Positions 13,332 through 13,525 of a DNA stretch of 13,525 nucleotides are shown here, piece by piece. The translations under genes were made by a program, and so were the position numbers. This stretch comes from an uncultured Collinsella sp. (GTDB lineage Bacteria; Actinomycetota; Coriobacteriia; Coriobacteriales; Coriobacteriaceae). The stretch covers positions 1 to 13,525 of the forward strand of contig URZR01000034.1 in NCBI GenBank assembly GCA_900552425.1. The letters are read 5' to 3'. Position 1 is the first letter of the stretch. Each line of letters starts with the position of its first letter. Under the pieces are notes generated by a model. That model did not search any database. It was not told the DNA's origin and saw nothing but the letters and a program-made list of their open reading frames with translations.

Positions 13332-13388
13332 GAAAGCGCTCCGTAAGGCAAGCTCGCCCAAGACGCAAGCCCCCACATACTTAAGATT

Positions 13389-13419
13389 TGGGACAAACAC
13401 TACTGATTAATTTGTCCCA
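13389..13419. repeat. 9-bp inverted repeat after polA
   Basis: TGGGACAAA (13389-13397) and TTTGTCCCA (13411-13419) enclose 13 nt. It lies 58 nt past the polA stop and has no T-run after it. The arms share the GGGACA/TGTCCC theme with the loop and inner arm of the palindrome at 4976-5020. Confidence 0.6.
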
Positions 13420-13427
13420 CAGTAACC

Positions 13428-13468
13428 AAAACAGAGGGGAGCCCCTTCCAACAAGGGGCTCCCCTCTG
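13428..13468 (-). terminator. Strong hairpin terminator, oriented for a minus-strand gene beyond the right edge
   Basis: CAGAGGGGAGCCCCTT (13432-13447) and AAGGGGCTCCCCTCTG (13453-13468) pair perfectly over 16 bp around a 5-nt loop. On the minus strand the stem is followed by TTTT; on the plus strand it is not. It therefore most likely terminates a gene reading leftward into the window, but may also stop polA transcripts. The remaining bases 13469-13525 are too short to assign to a gene. Confidence 0.75.
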
Positions 13469-13525
13469 CTCAAATCATTTCAGCTAAGTACCTAGACACT
13501 CAAGACGTCATCTTGGCGGCGAGTA

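Noticed and set aside
13500..13525. C-terminal codons of a minus-strand gene (reading LAAKMTS-stop)
   Set aside because: Only about eight codons are visible and another frame is equally possible; the terminator at 13428-13468 makes a gene there plausible but the sequence cannot show it.

Overview
The window is a chromosomal, GC-rich, gene-dense stretch from what is most likely a gut actinobacterium of the class Coriobacteriia. Collinsella is my best guess from codon use, gene content and hairpin style; this is inference, not a database match. All genes are of ordinary chromosomal type. I see no transposase, integrase, phage gene, CRISPR array, tRNA or rRNA.

Layout. (1) 1-1595, minus: a phosphate-uptake operon, a PiT-type phosphate permease followed by a DUF47/PhoU-like partner that runs off the left edge. 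A three-codon mini-ORF with a strong ribosome-binding site precedes the permease. (2) 1726-2963, plus: a small unrecognised protein with its own promoter, then a Bax-inhibitor-1/YccA membrane protein. (3) 3101-4969, plus: a TIGR02452 (PARG-like macrodomain) protein with an acidic low-complexity linker and a divergent catalytic signature, then an SGNH/GDSL hydrolase; terminators separate these units. (4) 5030-7498, minus: thiamine pyrimidine synthesis, a TPP riboswitch controlling thiC, followed by thiD with a probable promoter of its own. (5) 7549-8064, plus: an unrecognised single-pass membrane protein, divergent from thiC. (6) 8088-10422, minus: YaaA (peroxide-stress family) and an M18 metallo-aminopeptidase. 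(7) 10589-13331, plus: DNA polymerase I, split by a frameshift that fits an 8-nt deletion. (8) 13332-13525: an intergenic tail with two hairpins, one of which looks like a terminator for a minus-strand gene beyond the right edge.

How the genes work together. ThiC makes hydroxymethylpyrimidine phosphate and ThiD phosphorylates it further; TPP feeds back through the riboswitch in the thiC leader, whose conserved 3' core also contains the thiC ribosome-binding site. The permease and the DUF47 protein form a recognised phosphate transport pair. The remaining genes are housekeeping or stress functions with no evident shared pathway.

I found no convincing new multi-gene system. The points most worth a second look are the broken polA, the PARG-like protein with QEA in place of QEE, several unexplained hairpins and inverted repeats, the MFL mini-ORF upstream of the permease, and two small unrecognised proteins.
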